From the NCBI GenBank assembly GCA_038025085.1, contig CM076144.1:40521001-40585000 (forward strand): a stretch of DNA of 64,000 nucleotides. The letters run 5' to 3'. Positions 43,279 through 54,901 of the stretch are shown here, piece by piece. Position 1 is the first letter of the stretch. Each line of letters starts with the position of its first letter. Under the pieces are notes generated by a model. That model was not told the origin of the DNA and made no database searches. It saw only the letters and a list, made by a program, of their open reading frames with translations. Both the position numbers and the translations under genes were made by a program. The stretch comes from Tetragonia tetragonoides (Eukaryota > Streptophyta > Magnoliopsida > Caryophyllales > Aizoaceae).

Positions 43279-44900
43279 ATGGACAGGCTGAAAATGTTCA
43301 GAACAATAATGGCAACCAGAACAGAAACGGAGGTCGTTTGTTTGTGATGAATCAAGTACAGGCTGATGCGGCAAACAATGTGGTGACTGGTACGTTTCTT
43401 GTAAATTCTTTGCCTGCCAATGTATTATTTGATTCTAGAGCATCACATTCATTCATATCTAAAGACTTTGTTAAGAAACATGGGGAATTTCAAGGCTCAA
43501 CTATTACAGAACCTTTAGAGACTAATATAGCCACTCCTACTGGGAAGGTGGTATTGTGTAGAGTAATACATCCCAATGTTCGAGTGAACATTGCAGGGTC
43601 TGAATTGCCTGCAGACTTGATTGAGTTTCAATTGGAAGATTTTGATGTTATTCTAGGTATGAACTGGCTTCATAAGTATAAAGCGAGAATCGATTGTAGT
43701 GAACAAAAGATATCGCTGAAAGGGCCTAGAGGTAATAGAATCTCTTATAAAGGAATTGTCGCTAAGGGAGGAATTGAGATTATTTCAATGATGGTGGCGA
43801 AAAAGCACTTAGAGAAAGGATGTGAGGGATTTTTGTGTCACATTCAGAATGTAGAGGGAGTAGACGAGGAAATCTCAAAGATTGACGTGGTCAATGAGTT
43901 TCCAGATGTATTCCCAAAGGAGATTCCTGGTATGCCACCAGTGAGGGTTACTGTGTTTCAGATTGACCTAGTTCCTGGAACAGGTCCGATTTCGAGAGCA
44001 CCTTATAGAATAGAACCTTTAGAGATGAAAGAACTGACGGAGCAATTGGAAGAGTTGTTGGAGAAAGGGTACATTAGACCTAGTGTGTCACCGTGGGGCG
44101 CACCAGTTCTATTTGTGCGTAAGAAGGATGGTAGTCTGCGTCTCTGCATTGACTATCGTGAGTTGAACAAGGTCACTATCAAGAATAGGTATCCTCTACC
44201 AAGGATTGAAGACCTGTTCGATCAACTCCAAGGGGCTGGAGTGTTTTCGAATGTGGATTTGCGGTCAGGTTATCATCAGCTGAGAATTGATGAGGTCGAC
44301 ATTGCGAAAACTGCCTTTAGGACAAGGTATGGGCATTATGAGTTTACTGTTATGCCATTTGGATTAACTAATGCACCTACTAAGTTTATGGAGATGATGA
44401 ATAACACCTTTAGACCATACCTGGATAGTTTTGTGGTCGTGTTTATCGATGATATTTTGGTGTATTCGAAAGACAAGGAGGAACACGTAAGACACTTGAG
44501 AACTGTTTTGGAGGTGTTGCGAAATGAGAAGTTGTAAGCTAACCTCTCAAAGTGTGAGTTTTGGCTAGAGAGTGTTGCTTTTCTTGGGCACATTATCTCT
44601 AAATAAGGAGTCTCTGTGGATCCTTCTAAGATTCGGGCTGTCATGGATTGGCCTACTCCGAAGAGTGTGACTGAGGTGAGAAGTTTCCTCGGATTGGCTG
44701 GCTATTATAGGAGATTTGTGCAAGACTTCTCCAAGGTAGCTAGACCTATCACAAATTTGATGAAAAAGGAGATGAAATACAAGTGGACTGAACAATGTGA
44801 AGAATCTTTCCAAGAGCTTAAGAAGAGGTTCACTACGACACCAGTTTTGACTTTACCGTTCGGAATGGAAGGATTTGAGGTGTATAGTGACGCATCTGAA
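43279..44900 (+). pseudogene. E2 protease and reverse transcriptase
   Basis: From [14 protein letters not shown] (43338). The protease active site reads [12 protein letters not shown] (about 43425-43460): the invariant Gly after D-S is Arg, an AGA where E1 has GGA. RT is complete: [62 protein letters not shown] and the catalytic [11 protein letters not shown] (about 44438-44467). A TAA at about 44536 follows RNEKL, and another, TAA at 44603, precedes the connection domain ([20 protein letters not shown]). Confidence 0.92.
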
Positions 44901-46900
44901 AATGGGTCGGGGTGTTACAAGTTGTTACAAGTTGGTATCTAAAAATGGGTTGGGGTGTGTGCTTATGCACAATGGCAAGGTGGTTGCTTATGCCTCTCGC
45001 CAGTTGAAAGTGCATGAGAAGAACTACCCTACTCATGACATGGAGCTAGCTGCTGTGATATTTGCCTTAAAAATCTGGAGGCATTATTTGTATGGAGCTC
45101 GTTGCAAGGTCTTTACAGATCACAAGAGTTTGAAGTATATCTTCACTCAAAAGGAGTTGAATATGAGGCAACGGAGATGGCTCGAGTTGATATCTGAGTA
45201 CGATCTGGATATTCAGTATCTCGAGGGAAAGGCAAATGTAGTGGCTTATGGGTTGAGTAGGAAGACTTCGCACACTGTGAATAGCATGATGGTACTACCG
45301 TATGGTTTGTGTGAGGAATTCAGAAAGTTGGACCTAGAAGTTGTTCAACAAGGTGAGACTGCAGTGTTGCTGAATGCACTTGTAGTACGACCGTCGATCT
45401 ATGATGAGATCCGACAGTTGCAAGTTCATGACCCGTTTCTAGAGGAGTTTCGTGTCAAGATCGAGGATGGGAAACATCCTGAATATGAGATCCTTGATGA
45501 TGGTACGATCAAGATGAAGGGGCGTTGGTGTGTACCAAACAACGCCGAGCTGAAACGAACCATTCTAGATGAGGCGCATGGAACTGCGTATTCTGTTCAC
45601 CCAGGTGGTGACAAGCTGTAAAAAGACTTGAAACTTCAGTTTTGGTGGACAAATATGAAGCGAGAGTGTGCTGAGTATGTGGCAAGATGTCTTACTTGTC
45701 AAAAGGTGAAGATCGAACACAGGAGGCCTAGAGGTCTTGTTCAATCGCTGGAAATTCCTGGATGGAAGTGGGATTCAATCTCGATGGATTTCGTAACTGG
45801 ATTACAAAAGACGAGGTCTGGCAAAGACACTATTTGGGTTATTGCCGACCGACTAACGAAAACGGCGAGATTCATTGCAATGAAGAGAATTTGGTCGATG
45901 GACCAACTTGCTGCACCTTATGTGAAAGAGGTCTTGAGGTTACATGGAGTACCTAAGGACATTGTGTCAGACAGGGATACGAGATTCCTGTCAAATTTCT
46001 GGGGAAAATTACAAGAGGCCTTTGGTACGAAGTTGAAATTTAGTACAGCATTTCATCCTGCGAAAGATGGTCAAACGGAATGTACTATTCAGACATTGGA
46101 GGACATGTTGCGAGCTTGTGCTCTAGAGATGAAGGACTCTTGGGCGAAGAGTTTGCCTTTGATTGAGTTCTCCTACAACAATAGCTACCATGCGAGCATT
46201 GGTAGAGCACCTTACGAGGCGTTGTATAGGAGAAAGTGTCGATCTCCTACGTGTTGGAACGACATAAGTGAGACCTTTGTTTTGGGTCCGGATTTTATCC
46301 AAAAGACTGTGGATCAAGTGAAACTTGTCCAAGAGAAGATGAAAGCTGCACAAGATAGACAGAAAACCTATGCAGATCAACATCGACGAATGGAGGAATT
46401 CCAAGTTGGTGAGAAGGTACTTCTCAAAGTATCGCCTACTCGTGGAGTAATGAGATTTGGGCGTAAAGGGAAGCTTAGCCCAAAGTACATTGGACCCTAC
46501 GAGATTCTTGAAAGAGTTGGAGAGGTCGCTTATATGCTTGCTATGCCTATGGATTTGGAGCAAGTGCATGATGTGTTCCACGTGTCACAACTCAAGAGAT
46601 ATCACCATGATCCGAGTCATGTGCTGAATTCAGAAAAGGTAGTGTTAGATGATACACTTACCTATGAAGAGCAATCAGTTCGAGTCCTTAAGTAGCGAAC
46701 TAAACCTGTGAGGATCCTAGACGAGAAAACGAAGAAAACTCCTGCGTCTACGATCAATCTTGTGAAAGTGTTGTGGGCTAACCACAAAGTCGAAGAGGCG
46801 ACTTCGGAAACTGAGGCTGATATGCGCAAGTGTTATCCTCAATTGTTCGAACAAGGTACTTAACCTTAGTTTCGAGGTCGAAACCTTTTTAAGGGGGGAA
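44901..46900 (+). pseudogene. E2 RNase H, integrase and chromodomain-like tail
   Basis: RNase H starts with EVYSDAS and is interrupted at 44905-44945 by the inserted LTR/PBS-like segment, then continues as [33 protein letters not shown] and [15 protein letters not shown] at 45619 precedes the end of the HHCC zinc region ([23 protein letters not shown]). Integrase core: SISMDFVTGL, SDRDTRF, DGQTECTIQTLEDM. The tail has YIGPYEILERVGEV and, after a TAG at 46693, STINLVKVLWANHKVEEAT. Domain order is standard for Tekay chromoviruses. Confidence 0.9.
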
Positions 46901-47134
46901 GGGTGTAACAATCCACAAAAAGAAAAGAAACGAAGACTGGAAAACTCATTGCATTGCATTGCATCATGCTCATTTGGTTATTTGGAAAAGTTGTGAAAAC
47001 TTTTAAACTTTCGGGTTACATGTTGTGTATTGAACTTTGAAAGTGTGGTGGAAAAACTTCGCCTTATGGAACTAGCTTCACTTTCGTGGTGATCCTAAGT
47101 TTCGAGGACGAAACTCTTTTTAAGGGGGTAAGGA
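46866..47134 (+). other. E2 doubled hairpin-PPT module before the 3' LTR
   Basis: Module 1: GTTTCGAGGTCGAAAC, TTTTTAAGGGGGGAAGGG, then TGTAACAATCC (46868-46920). Module 2: GTTTCGAGGACGAAAC, TCTTTTTAAGGGGGTAAGGA, then the LTR start TGTAATACCCC (47098-47145). The stem has 6-7 bp arms. Module 2 holds the primer for plus-strand synthesis. Confidence 0.85.
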
Positions 47135-49995
47135 TGTAATACCCCGTAGTTTTTATTCATTTTAGAATAATAATTACTTAAAAAGAAAAATGCAATTTCG
47201 TATTTAAAATAATTAATTGGACTCATAAATGTTTTGAGTGCCGAATTAATGTGGGTTTTATGTTTTGGACCTAATTAATTTAATTAGGCCAAAATAAAAG
47301 AAGGAAATTTGGGCTTAATTAATTCGGATTGGCCGAAAATAATTAAGACCCAATTTGGACCATTATTTTCGGCCAAGAGCCGAAAATATAGGGCAAATAA
47401 ATCAGTTTTTATTTTCAAAATTTGGTTTCCTAAAATCTTGGTAAGTGGAGGGAAGTTAGGAGAGTTTCTAGGAAAGAAGAAGTTTAGTTAAGGAAGGAGT
47501 GTATTTGGGTTCCTAAATACACTCAGCTTTCTCACATAACTGATTCTTTACCAAACAAAAAAAAAAAAAAAAAAAAAACGCTCTCTCTCTCTCTTCACTC
47601 TCACACGCCGAAAATTCCAAGAGCAAAAGAAGGAGAAAAGTTCATCATTTTTCACAATCCATCTTGCTCAGTTTTAATCCTTTGAACTTTCAAGTAAATG
47701 TTCTAAATTGATTTTCTTTGATTATTAAAAGTTTTTAGATTCAATTCAAGTATGATTTTAAGAACCCTAGTTTTTGTATGAGTAAACCCTAATTTAGTTT
47801 TGCCTAGGGTTTGCTAGATTCTATTAATTTTGCATGATAGGATCATGATTAGGGTTTGGTTTGTGGTTTTCATTGAATTAAATCAAGTTTGAACGAAAAA
47901 GGTTAGATCTTTGTAATTTAATTAAATCTAAAAATTTATTAATTTTATATTTAATTAGATTAGGGTTTGTGAATTGGATTTTAAAAATAAAAAAAAATAT
48001 AAAATAAAAAAGAAAGAGAACCGTGGGCACGGCTGTGCCGTGCGCAGCCGCTGTGTGGCTGTCGCAGCCGCCTGCCGTGGCTACCGCCGGCGGCAACCCA
48101 CCAGCAGGTCTGCTGGTGGTGGGGCCCGCTGGTGGTGGTTGATGGTGATGGTGCTTTGGGTGTTGACTTGCTTTGACTAGTTGACTTGTTTGGGGTTTTG
48201 GAAGTTTCCTATTTTGGTTTATGTAAATTCGTTTTTGGTAACTTTGAGCATGCATGAGTAACGAAAAATTTCAGCAACTTAATTAATTAAATTTAGGGTA
48301 CTAAATCATCTTTAAAGTTTAATAAAATGGTTTAGAAGTCAAGGTATTGACTATTGTTATATTGTGGATTTGTTAGGACCCGTTGACCGCGCTTGAACGT
48401 AAGGAGCTTACGTTATTTGATTGTCGTGATTGCCTATTTTTAAAGGTAATTCATGTCTCTATGAATTATGTAATCTCTTTGTCATAATTCATATCGTTTG
48501 CGATTTGTATTCATTTGTCTAGTATTGAATTAGGAATGTGAATTCAAATTTGGACTTGTGAATATTTGAAAAGGGATAATTGATGTTTATTTCCTTGTGA
48601 TAATTCGTATAGAATTATACGTTAGTGAATGCATGTATAATGTTGGAAATTCACTTGTGTAGCAATGTCTACTTGGTTAATATTCATGTGAGGAGATGAA
48701 TGTTTATTTATTGGTTATTGAACGAAAATTATGTTAATAATTGTTCAATTGGATATAACTCGGAATTGCTATTCTTGGTAACATGTTAGAAAGCATGTGA
48801 ATCATGTTAGAAGCATGTTACTTCAATAAGTTGATATGAACTTTGACTATTGAATAGGTGGTTTTGAATTGAGGCCAAGATGTCATTCATGTAATATGCC
48901 ATCGGAAATTTGTAATCATATTGGGTTACTTGAGTGCCAAGATTTTGTGTATTACTTGTTATGTGATCACCATATTAAATTGAATTGAGAGTTAAGACTT
49001 CTTTGTGCGAGAGATCCACCAAAGGACGTGAATGGGAATTTGTCACTTGTTGCGTTGAGTGGTTCTATTGGTTATGGCCTCAATGTATTGGAAATCTCGT
49101 ATCCATATATGATGATTGGGCGAGTGGTTCTCCGGAACAGTTCTTCCTGTTGACTTTAGGGTCGAAGAAGGGTATGCATACTAAGGAACATTGAAGTACT
49201 TCGGGAGTCATCTATACTCCGGGACAGTTGATCCCTCTTTTGCCACTGTGCACGGGACTAAGATCCTATTAAATCGACTGCGGTTGGTTTGACAATTCAT
49301 GCGATTCTCTTCTCTCTAATGAACTTGGCTAATGGACAATAATAAATACTGAGATTTATTATTTGATGATTATACGTGTCTTTACTTTTAAAGCATGATG
49401 TCTTTATTCTTAAAGCATGATTATTATTTTATTTGATTAAGCATGTGGACTTAAATTTGGAGACTGAGATGGATTATGTGGTTATGAATTACTCAGCATC
49501 GCTGATTAGTTGTTTTTCTTTTTACTTGTGTTTGTTGTCCATTTCTCTTCAATGGTGGGCCTATGATGAACCTATATGAAATTTGTCTATATGGGGGAGT
49601 AGATTGACAGGATTGTAGCTCGAGGAGTAGAGCTAGTGAAGGCGTTCCAAGAAGATAGTATATCTTCTAAAAACATTTAAATTATTGTTTAGTTTGGAAC
49701 TTCTATTTATTGGGATTTTTATTTATTGTAATGAGATTAATTCTCTTGCATGAGAATTAATAGTTTAATATTTCTATTTCATTTGGATTAATTGTTTTAA
49801 GTCTAGTTGGAAAAGATAGTTAATATTTAATTATCTATTACGCTTGTTTGGGGACACTAGCATTTGTTTTTCTTTAGCCTCGTATTTAATTTGAACATTA
49901 AGTACGGCGGTAACGCTTCCAATTTCCCATGGTTTTTCCCCTGCAACTCGTGATTTTAAATGGTTTTAAATTAGGCGGAAATTCGGGGTGTTACA
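47135..49995 (+). mobile_element. E2 3' LTR
   Basis: 2861 bp, collinear with 37809-40688 over its whole length with scattered substitutions and short length differences in the A and CT runs. Followed by TSD AACAG. Confidence 0.93.
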
Positions 49996-50662
49996 AACAG
50001 TGTATAGAGGTATGATTGGTTCCTTATTGTACCTAACTGCTAGTAGACCTGATATCATGTATCGTGTTGGGTTGTGTGCAAGGTTTCAAGCAAACCCCCA
50101 AGAGTCACATCTTACACAAGTCAAACGTATCCTAAAGTACCTCAAGGGAACTGAAGACTTATGTCTTTGGTACCATAGAGGTGTTGGCATTGATTTAATT
50201 GGCTATGCTGACGCTGATAATGCAGGATACCTTGTAGAGAGGAAGAGCACATCAGGCATGGCAACCTTTCTAGGGCCTTGCTTGATCTCTTGGGCCTCCA
50301 AAAAGCAAAATTCTATGGCTATGTCTACTGCTGAAGCTGAGTATGTGGCAGCAGCTTCATGTTGTGCACAATTGTTGTGGGTAAGACAACAATTAAAGGA
50401 TTTTGGAATTGATGCAGGTTGTATGCCAATCTTGTGTGACAACACAAGTGCTATAAATATTTCCAAGAATCCAGTGCAACATTCAAGAACAAAACACATT
50501 GACATTACACATCACTTTATGAGAGACAATACAGAGAAAGGATTCATTAAATTGAATTTTTGCTAGACGGAGGATCATTTGGCAGACCTCTTTACTAAAC
50601 CTTTAAGCAGAGAAAGGTATGAGAAACTTAGACTAGAAATAGACATGATCAAGATTACTTAG
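49996..50662 (+). pseudogene. S1 pol, part 3: RT end and RNase H
   Basis: Continues after E2 with YRGMIGSLLYLTASRPDIMY, VKRILKYLKGTEDLCLWY, then copia RNase H: IGYADADNAGYL, KSTSGMATFL, ISWASKKQNSMAMSTAEAEY, PILCDNTSAINI and KHIDITHHFMRD. A TAG at 50564 interrupts it just before the usual end (EDHLADLFTKPLSRERYEKL), which stops at 50660-50662. Confidence 0.92.
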
Positions 50663-51257
50663 TTGTATGTGCACCATGTTCCCTCAATGATTGGCTAGAG
50701 TGTGTCTACATGTTTTATGTGTATATATGTGATTTGTGTGGCTTTTTAAAGCTTTTGTATGTCTATACCAACTCGCATGCAGTAAAATGCATAACTGTAT
50801 GACCTGAACTAAAGGACTCACTTTGGTCTATTGAAATGTCCCTTATTGTCCTCAAAAATGTTGTTGTGTAAACCTTAAGACCAATGCATGGACCCTGTTC
50901 CCTCAGTCACTCTGCCTCAAGCTAAACTGTTCCTAACGGTCAAATTCAGACGCATTTATTGAGTCTGATTTCCTAACTATTAGAGGCGGTTGGGATTACT
51001 TCCTTATAAATAGGGGCTAGACCGTTGTTCTTCATCTTCACAACTCAAATCAGCTCCCTAAATTCTCTCTCTCTCTCTCTCATTCTTCCTGTTAATTCTC
51101 TCTCTCACTCACAAAAATCTTCCCGTTATTCTTTTCTCTCTCAGAATTCACTCGCTTCTCTTCTAAATTTTTGAATTTTCTTCCCGTTAATTCAAGAATC
51201 AACCCCTAAATCTTCGTTTCTTTTTCGTTTCCTGAAAACCCTAATCCTTGCTATAAA
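50663..51257. other. S1 spacer between pol and the extra 3' ORF
   Basis: Untranslated stretch with TATAAATAGGGGC at about 51005-51017 and a CT-rich leader (51065-51130) ahead of ATG 51258. This arrangement suggests that the downstream ORF has its own promoter; that is inference. Confidence 0.45.
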
Positions 51258-52947
51258 ATGGTGAGTGGAACCAGATCATCAACATTCAAGAAGTCTCTTG
51301 CTGAGAAACTCACAGCTGAAACGACACCTTCCACCACTCCCATTAAACCCTCCACCTCTGCCACAACCCCTACCATGCCTGTCAAATCGACAGCAAGCAA
51401 GAGACCTGGTTCTTCTAAACTAACTCAACCATCTCCACCTTCTTCACCTGAGCCTCCCACTGATCCTTTGGGGGTAGAAGGCACTACTCAGGAAAAGGCA
51501 GGGGCCTCAGCTTCTTCTTCTAAAAAGAAAACCAAGAAGAGTTCAACCAAGAGAGTTAGCGTATCTGAGCTAACTCAAGAAGTAGACGCTCTTCTGGATG
51601 AAGGAGCTGGGATCGGTGCTAAGTATGTTAAGGAGACTGCTGAGAAGGGAAAGAAAAAGAAAGAAGGTGCTGGGAAATCAAAAGGAGAGGTTGAGGGAGA
51701 GAAAAAGGAGAGTGAGGGAGGAGAGGAGTCTGGCACAGAGAGCGCCTCTGCTCAGGGGGAACAAGGATCTGCTGTGGAACCACCTGTTCCCACAGCTGAT
51801 CCCAAGAAATCCAAAAAGACCACTACTAGGTCTTCCGAGAAACAGGGTTCTCGTCTCAAGGACCATGTCACAGAACCTGTTCCCACACCACCTCCGTCCA
51901 GGAAAAGGAAGACTGTTGCTGAACGGGTCTTGGACGCACCTACTGAGACTCCTCCACCTGATGTCATGTCTTGTCACTAATGTCATGTCTCAGGGGTGGG
52001 GTACTTTTAGGACCACTAGGACTACCTTCCACTATGCTGAATTCAAACAGTTTTACTTAAACTGTACTGTGAAGAAGGGGGTAGTCAGGAGTGAGGTGTC
52101 TGGGGTTCCCCTCAAATTCAACACTTCGGATTTAGGGAAAATCTTGGGAATTCCCTGTGAAGGTTTTGCTGAGTGGGTTAGGGGTGGTGCCTGGCGTGAG
52201 TATAATGGAGTGTACCCCCTAGCCATTGTGAGAAAGTACTCCAGAAATATGGAGGAGGATGAGGCTAAGAGAGTCAAGGCTGTGGACCTTGTTCCTATAC
52301 ACAAGTTATACTTTGCACTTGTGTTCAGGACCCTGGTCCCTAGGGAAGAAGCTAGGAAATTTTGCTCAGCCTATGACATGAGCATTATGGACTTGGTTGA
52401 ACGGAGAGAGAAGGTGAATCTTCCTGCACTTATGATTCACCACATAGCCTACGTCCTTAGTGCCAAGAAAATCACCTACTCTCTGCCTTATGGGTATGCT
52501 CTCACCTTGGTCTTCAAACACTTTGGGGTGCCTCTTTCTGATGGGGCATAACCTACAACTGTGAATGAGGTGGGCAAGCAGTATTTGAAGCAAATTGGCT
52601 TCAGGTTTGATGGGGATCCAGAGGAAGAAGAGGATGATGAGGAAGTTGGTTCTGAGGGGGAACAGAGCCCAGAGGCTGTTTCCATGGAAGGAGCCAGCAC
52701 CAGCAGAGCTGCAATGTTTACTACGCTGCAACTGGTTGAGGCCAAGCTCAATACTGTGACCTCCAAGCAAGCTGACTTGGCTCAAAGGGTTGCTGATCTT
52801 ACTGATGCAGTGACCAAGGCTGATCAGGCTCATCAGAGGAGGCATGATGAGCTTGTCAGGATGCTGAAGGTTGGGTTTGAAGTTAAGACTGTTTCCAATG
52901 CTGATGACAACCCCAACCCATTAGACCCTGTTCCTCCCTCTGTCTAA
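51258..52947 (+). pseudogene. S1 extra 3' ORF (position of the Sirevirus 'env-like' gene)
   Basis: ATG at 51258 opens a Ser/Thr/Pro- and Lys-rich N-terminus (TTPSTTPIKPSTSATTPTMP, then KKKEGAGKSKGEVEGEKKE). Near 51975 the frame shifts to a globular region: TFHYAEFKQFYLNCTVKKG, GIPCEGFAEWVRGGAWREY, IHKLYFALVFRTLVPREEA and MIHHIAYVLSAKKITYSLPY, similar to a domain found in many plant transposon-linked proteins. A TAA at 52549 is followed in frame by an acidic stretch and a coiled coil (LVEAKLNTVTSKQADLAQR). It lies where SIRE/Maximus elements carry their env-like ORF, but I see no signal peptide, furin site or transmembrane helix, so the envelope label is not supported. Confidence 0.75.
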
Positions 52948-53024
52948 GTCGTTTTTCTTTTCTTTTCTTTCTTTTCTCTCTAGGTGTTGTTTATGCTGTA
53001 ACAATGCCTTCTTTTGTGACTCTG

Positions 53025-53166
<142 letters not shown>

Positions 53167-53354
53167 GTCTCTTTTGGTTTATATGATTTGACTATTTTCT
53201 GGATGGCCTATATCAATAGATTTTTATGTTTGAGCTATTAATTCTTGCATTTGTTTGCATACACTTAAACCTTGGAGGTGATGGTTGTGACATACTTGCG
53301 AGAATTTGGCTTAACTTATCACTATTTGCATGTTTCACAAATGTCCATGACACT

Positions 53355-53378
53355 TTTTGATGATGCCAAAAGGGGGAA
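53355..53378 (+). other. S1 polypurine-tract-like site
   Basis: GATGATGCCAAAAGGGGGAAGAG resembles the Sirevirus PPT, but the sequence after it is not the start of the S1 LTR (expected TGTATTGAAC). It may be one of the extra upstream PPTs known in Sireviruses. Confidence 0.6.
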
Positions 53379-53991
53379 GAGTGGTGTGCCTATGATTAGG
53401 TTTGATATGATCATATTTAAGTTTAGTCTAGTTTAATTCTCGTACCTTGTCAACCTATTCACTATGGATGGGTAGCACACAAATTTATTTATTTTTTTTG
53501 ATTTCTGCTCTAATGGTTTCTGGTTTGAAATTGTGTTTCTTCTGCCTACTCTGATTCTCTAAAGTCTTGTAAGTTGCAACTCTGATTGCAAAATTTTCTC
53601 TCTGCAAAAGTCTCAACGTGGTGGATGATAATATTAAGATGAAGTTCTTGATTGTGTAGCTGTGAACCCTGTTCCTACTTACCCGTGGTTCTTCTGGTTG
53701 GTTCACAGCAATGGTAAGTCAAGGTAAGCGCTTGAGTTAGTTTCTGTACTCAATTTGATTGGTATCTAGCTCAGATAAGCGCTTGTGTTGCTATATATGT
53801 GATTACTAGCTCATTTTATAGTGCCTTGGATATTAAATGAGAAGAGTGTATCTGTTGAAGTGGGTTTGTGTTTCACATGGAAAGATTTAGTGGTCTTAAA
53901 CATGCATATAAGCAACTCAGTTACTTCACCCATTGCCAATTGGTTTTGGGTTGGAACCTCACTTGACTTATATATGTGCTTACTTAAGTTT
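53379..53991 (+). other. S1 3' untranslated region without a direct 3' LTR
   Basis: About 610 bp of AT-rich sequence with no ORF and no match, on the + strand, to either LTR of this family. It runs up to an LTR in inverted orientation. Confidence 0.55.
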
Positions 53992-54901
53992 TGAAGAGTG
54001 CCTAAGTTACTCTAGAGAGGAGGAGGGGGGTGAATAGAGTGACTCCACATTCTCGCGTTTTGCAACTTGAGAACAGGGTAGGGAATATCATTATAGATGT
54101 TGTTCCTACACTGTGAACTGAAACAGAATGTAAAGACAGAAAGTAAATAACACAAGGCTTTTTTCACGTGGAAAACCTCCTGTGCTCAATAGGAGTAAAA
54201 ACCACGACCCAGTTACTTGGGATTTTGTCACACTACTTCTCTTATAACTAGAGCCAAAACACAGGATACAGCACATTACCCTAACACCACCACACACCGT
54301 CACTAATGCGTTGCCTATCTCTCTAAGTCACACACTAACCTGAGAGAAACTCTACGCTTGTCACTAAGCTAGAGCAATTACAAATAACCAGATTGTTTGT
54401 CCTATTACACGCTTCAATACTAAGCAAAATAAGACCACAGAAAACCTATTATGCAATGACCAATCTAAGCAAAGACTCAAACTGACCAGGACAGGGAACA
54501 GAGTTCAAGGTTGTTCTTGTGAGTACTGGACGTATCTGGTTTGGACGAATGAACGCTTTGCACAAATGATTCTGATCTCAATAATGCACGCAAAGCTTAA
54601 CCCTTCAACTGAGCCTACCAGGCGCCTTATATAGGCAGGCCTAAAAGCTCAGTCCAATTAGGTTAAATCTCTTCAGAAAATAAAAGATAAGATCTTCAAA
54701 AGATAGGATAGAGTTTAAGTAAAGATCAAAGATCTTTCCTTAACTCGTCCTATACTATAAAACCGTCCAAATACCTTAACAGAAAATCTTGGCCAGCTAG
54801 CAAGTGATTTATCAGAATATACTCTCTAAAAGACAATTAGAAATATTCCAAAAGATAATTCACTTACCTTAAACAATACTGATATACTTGTGTTCAATAC
54901 A
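53992..54901 (-). mobile_element. Complete Sirevirus LTR in inverted orientation
   Basis: 910 bp with ends TGTATTGAAC (54901, sense start) and ...CACTCTTCA (53992). A minus-strand TATA box (CTATATAAGG) is at about 54631-54640. Its R-U5 part matches 3621-3957 in reverse complement. No PBS lies left of 53992 and no PPT right of 54901, so it is not the end of a normal minus-strand element. No TSD is visible. It is either an inverted S1 3' LTR or a solo LTR of a sister copy. It directly abuts the TBL exon. Confidence 0.82.

Larger units (their letters stand above)
37809..49995 (+). mobile_element. E2: Ty3/gypsy chromovirus (Tekay/Del clade), full-length, decayed ORFs
   Basis: 12,187 bp with ends TGTAATACC and ...GGTGTTACA and perfect 5-bp TSDs AACAG (37804-37808, 49996-50000). 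Order: 5' LTR 37809-40688, PBS, extra ORF, gag, protease-RT, RNase H-integrase, doubled PPT module, 3' LTR 47135-49995. Same family as E1, opposite orientation. No nested insertions. Several stops and frameshifts make it non-autonomous. Confidence 0.95.

Noticed and set aside
53376..53991. Direct 3' LTR of S1
   Set aside because: No similarity to the U3, R or U5 of the family LTR on the + strand and no closing CA at a TSD.
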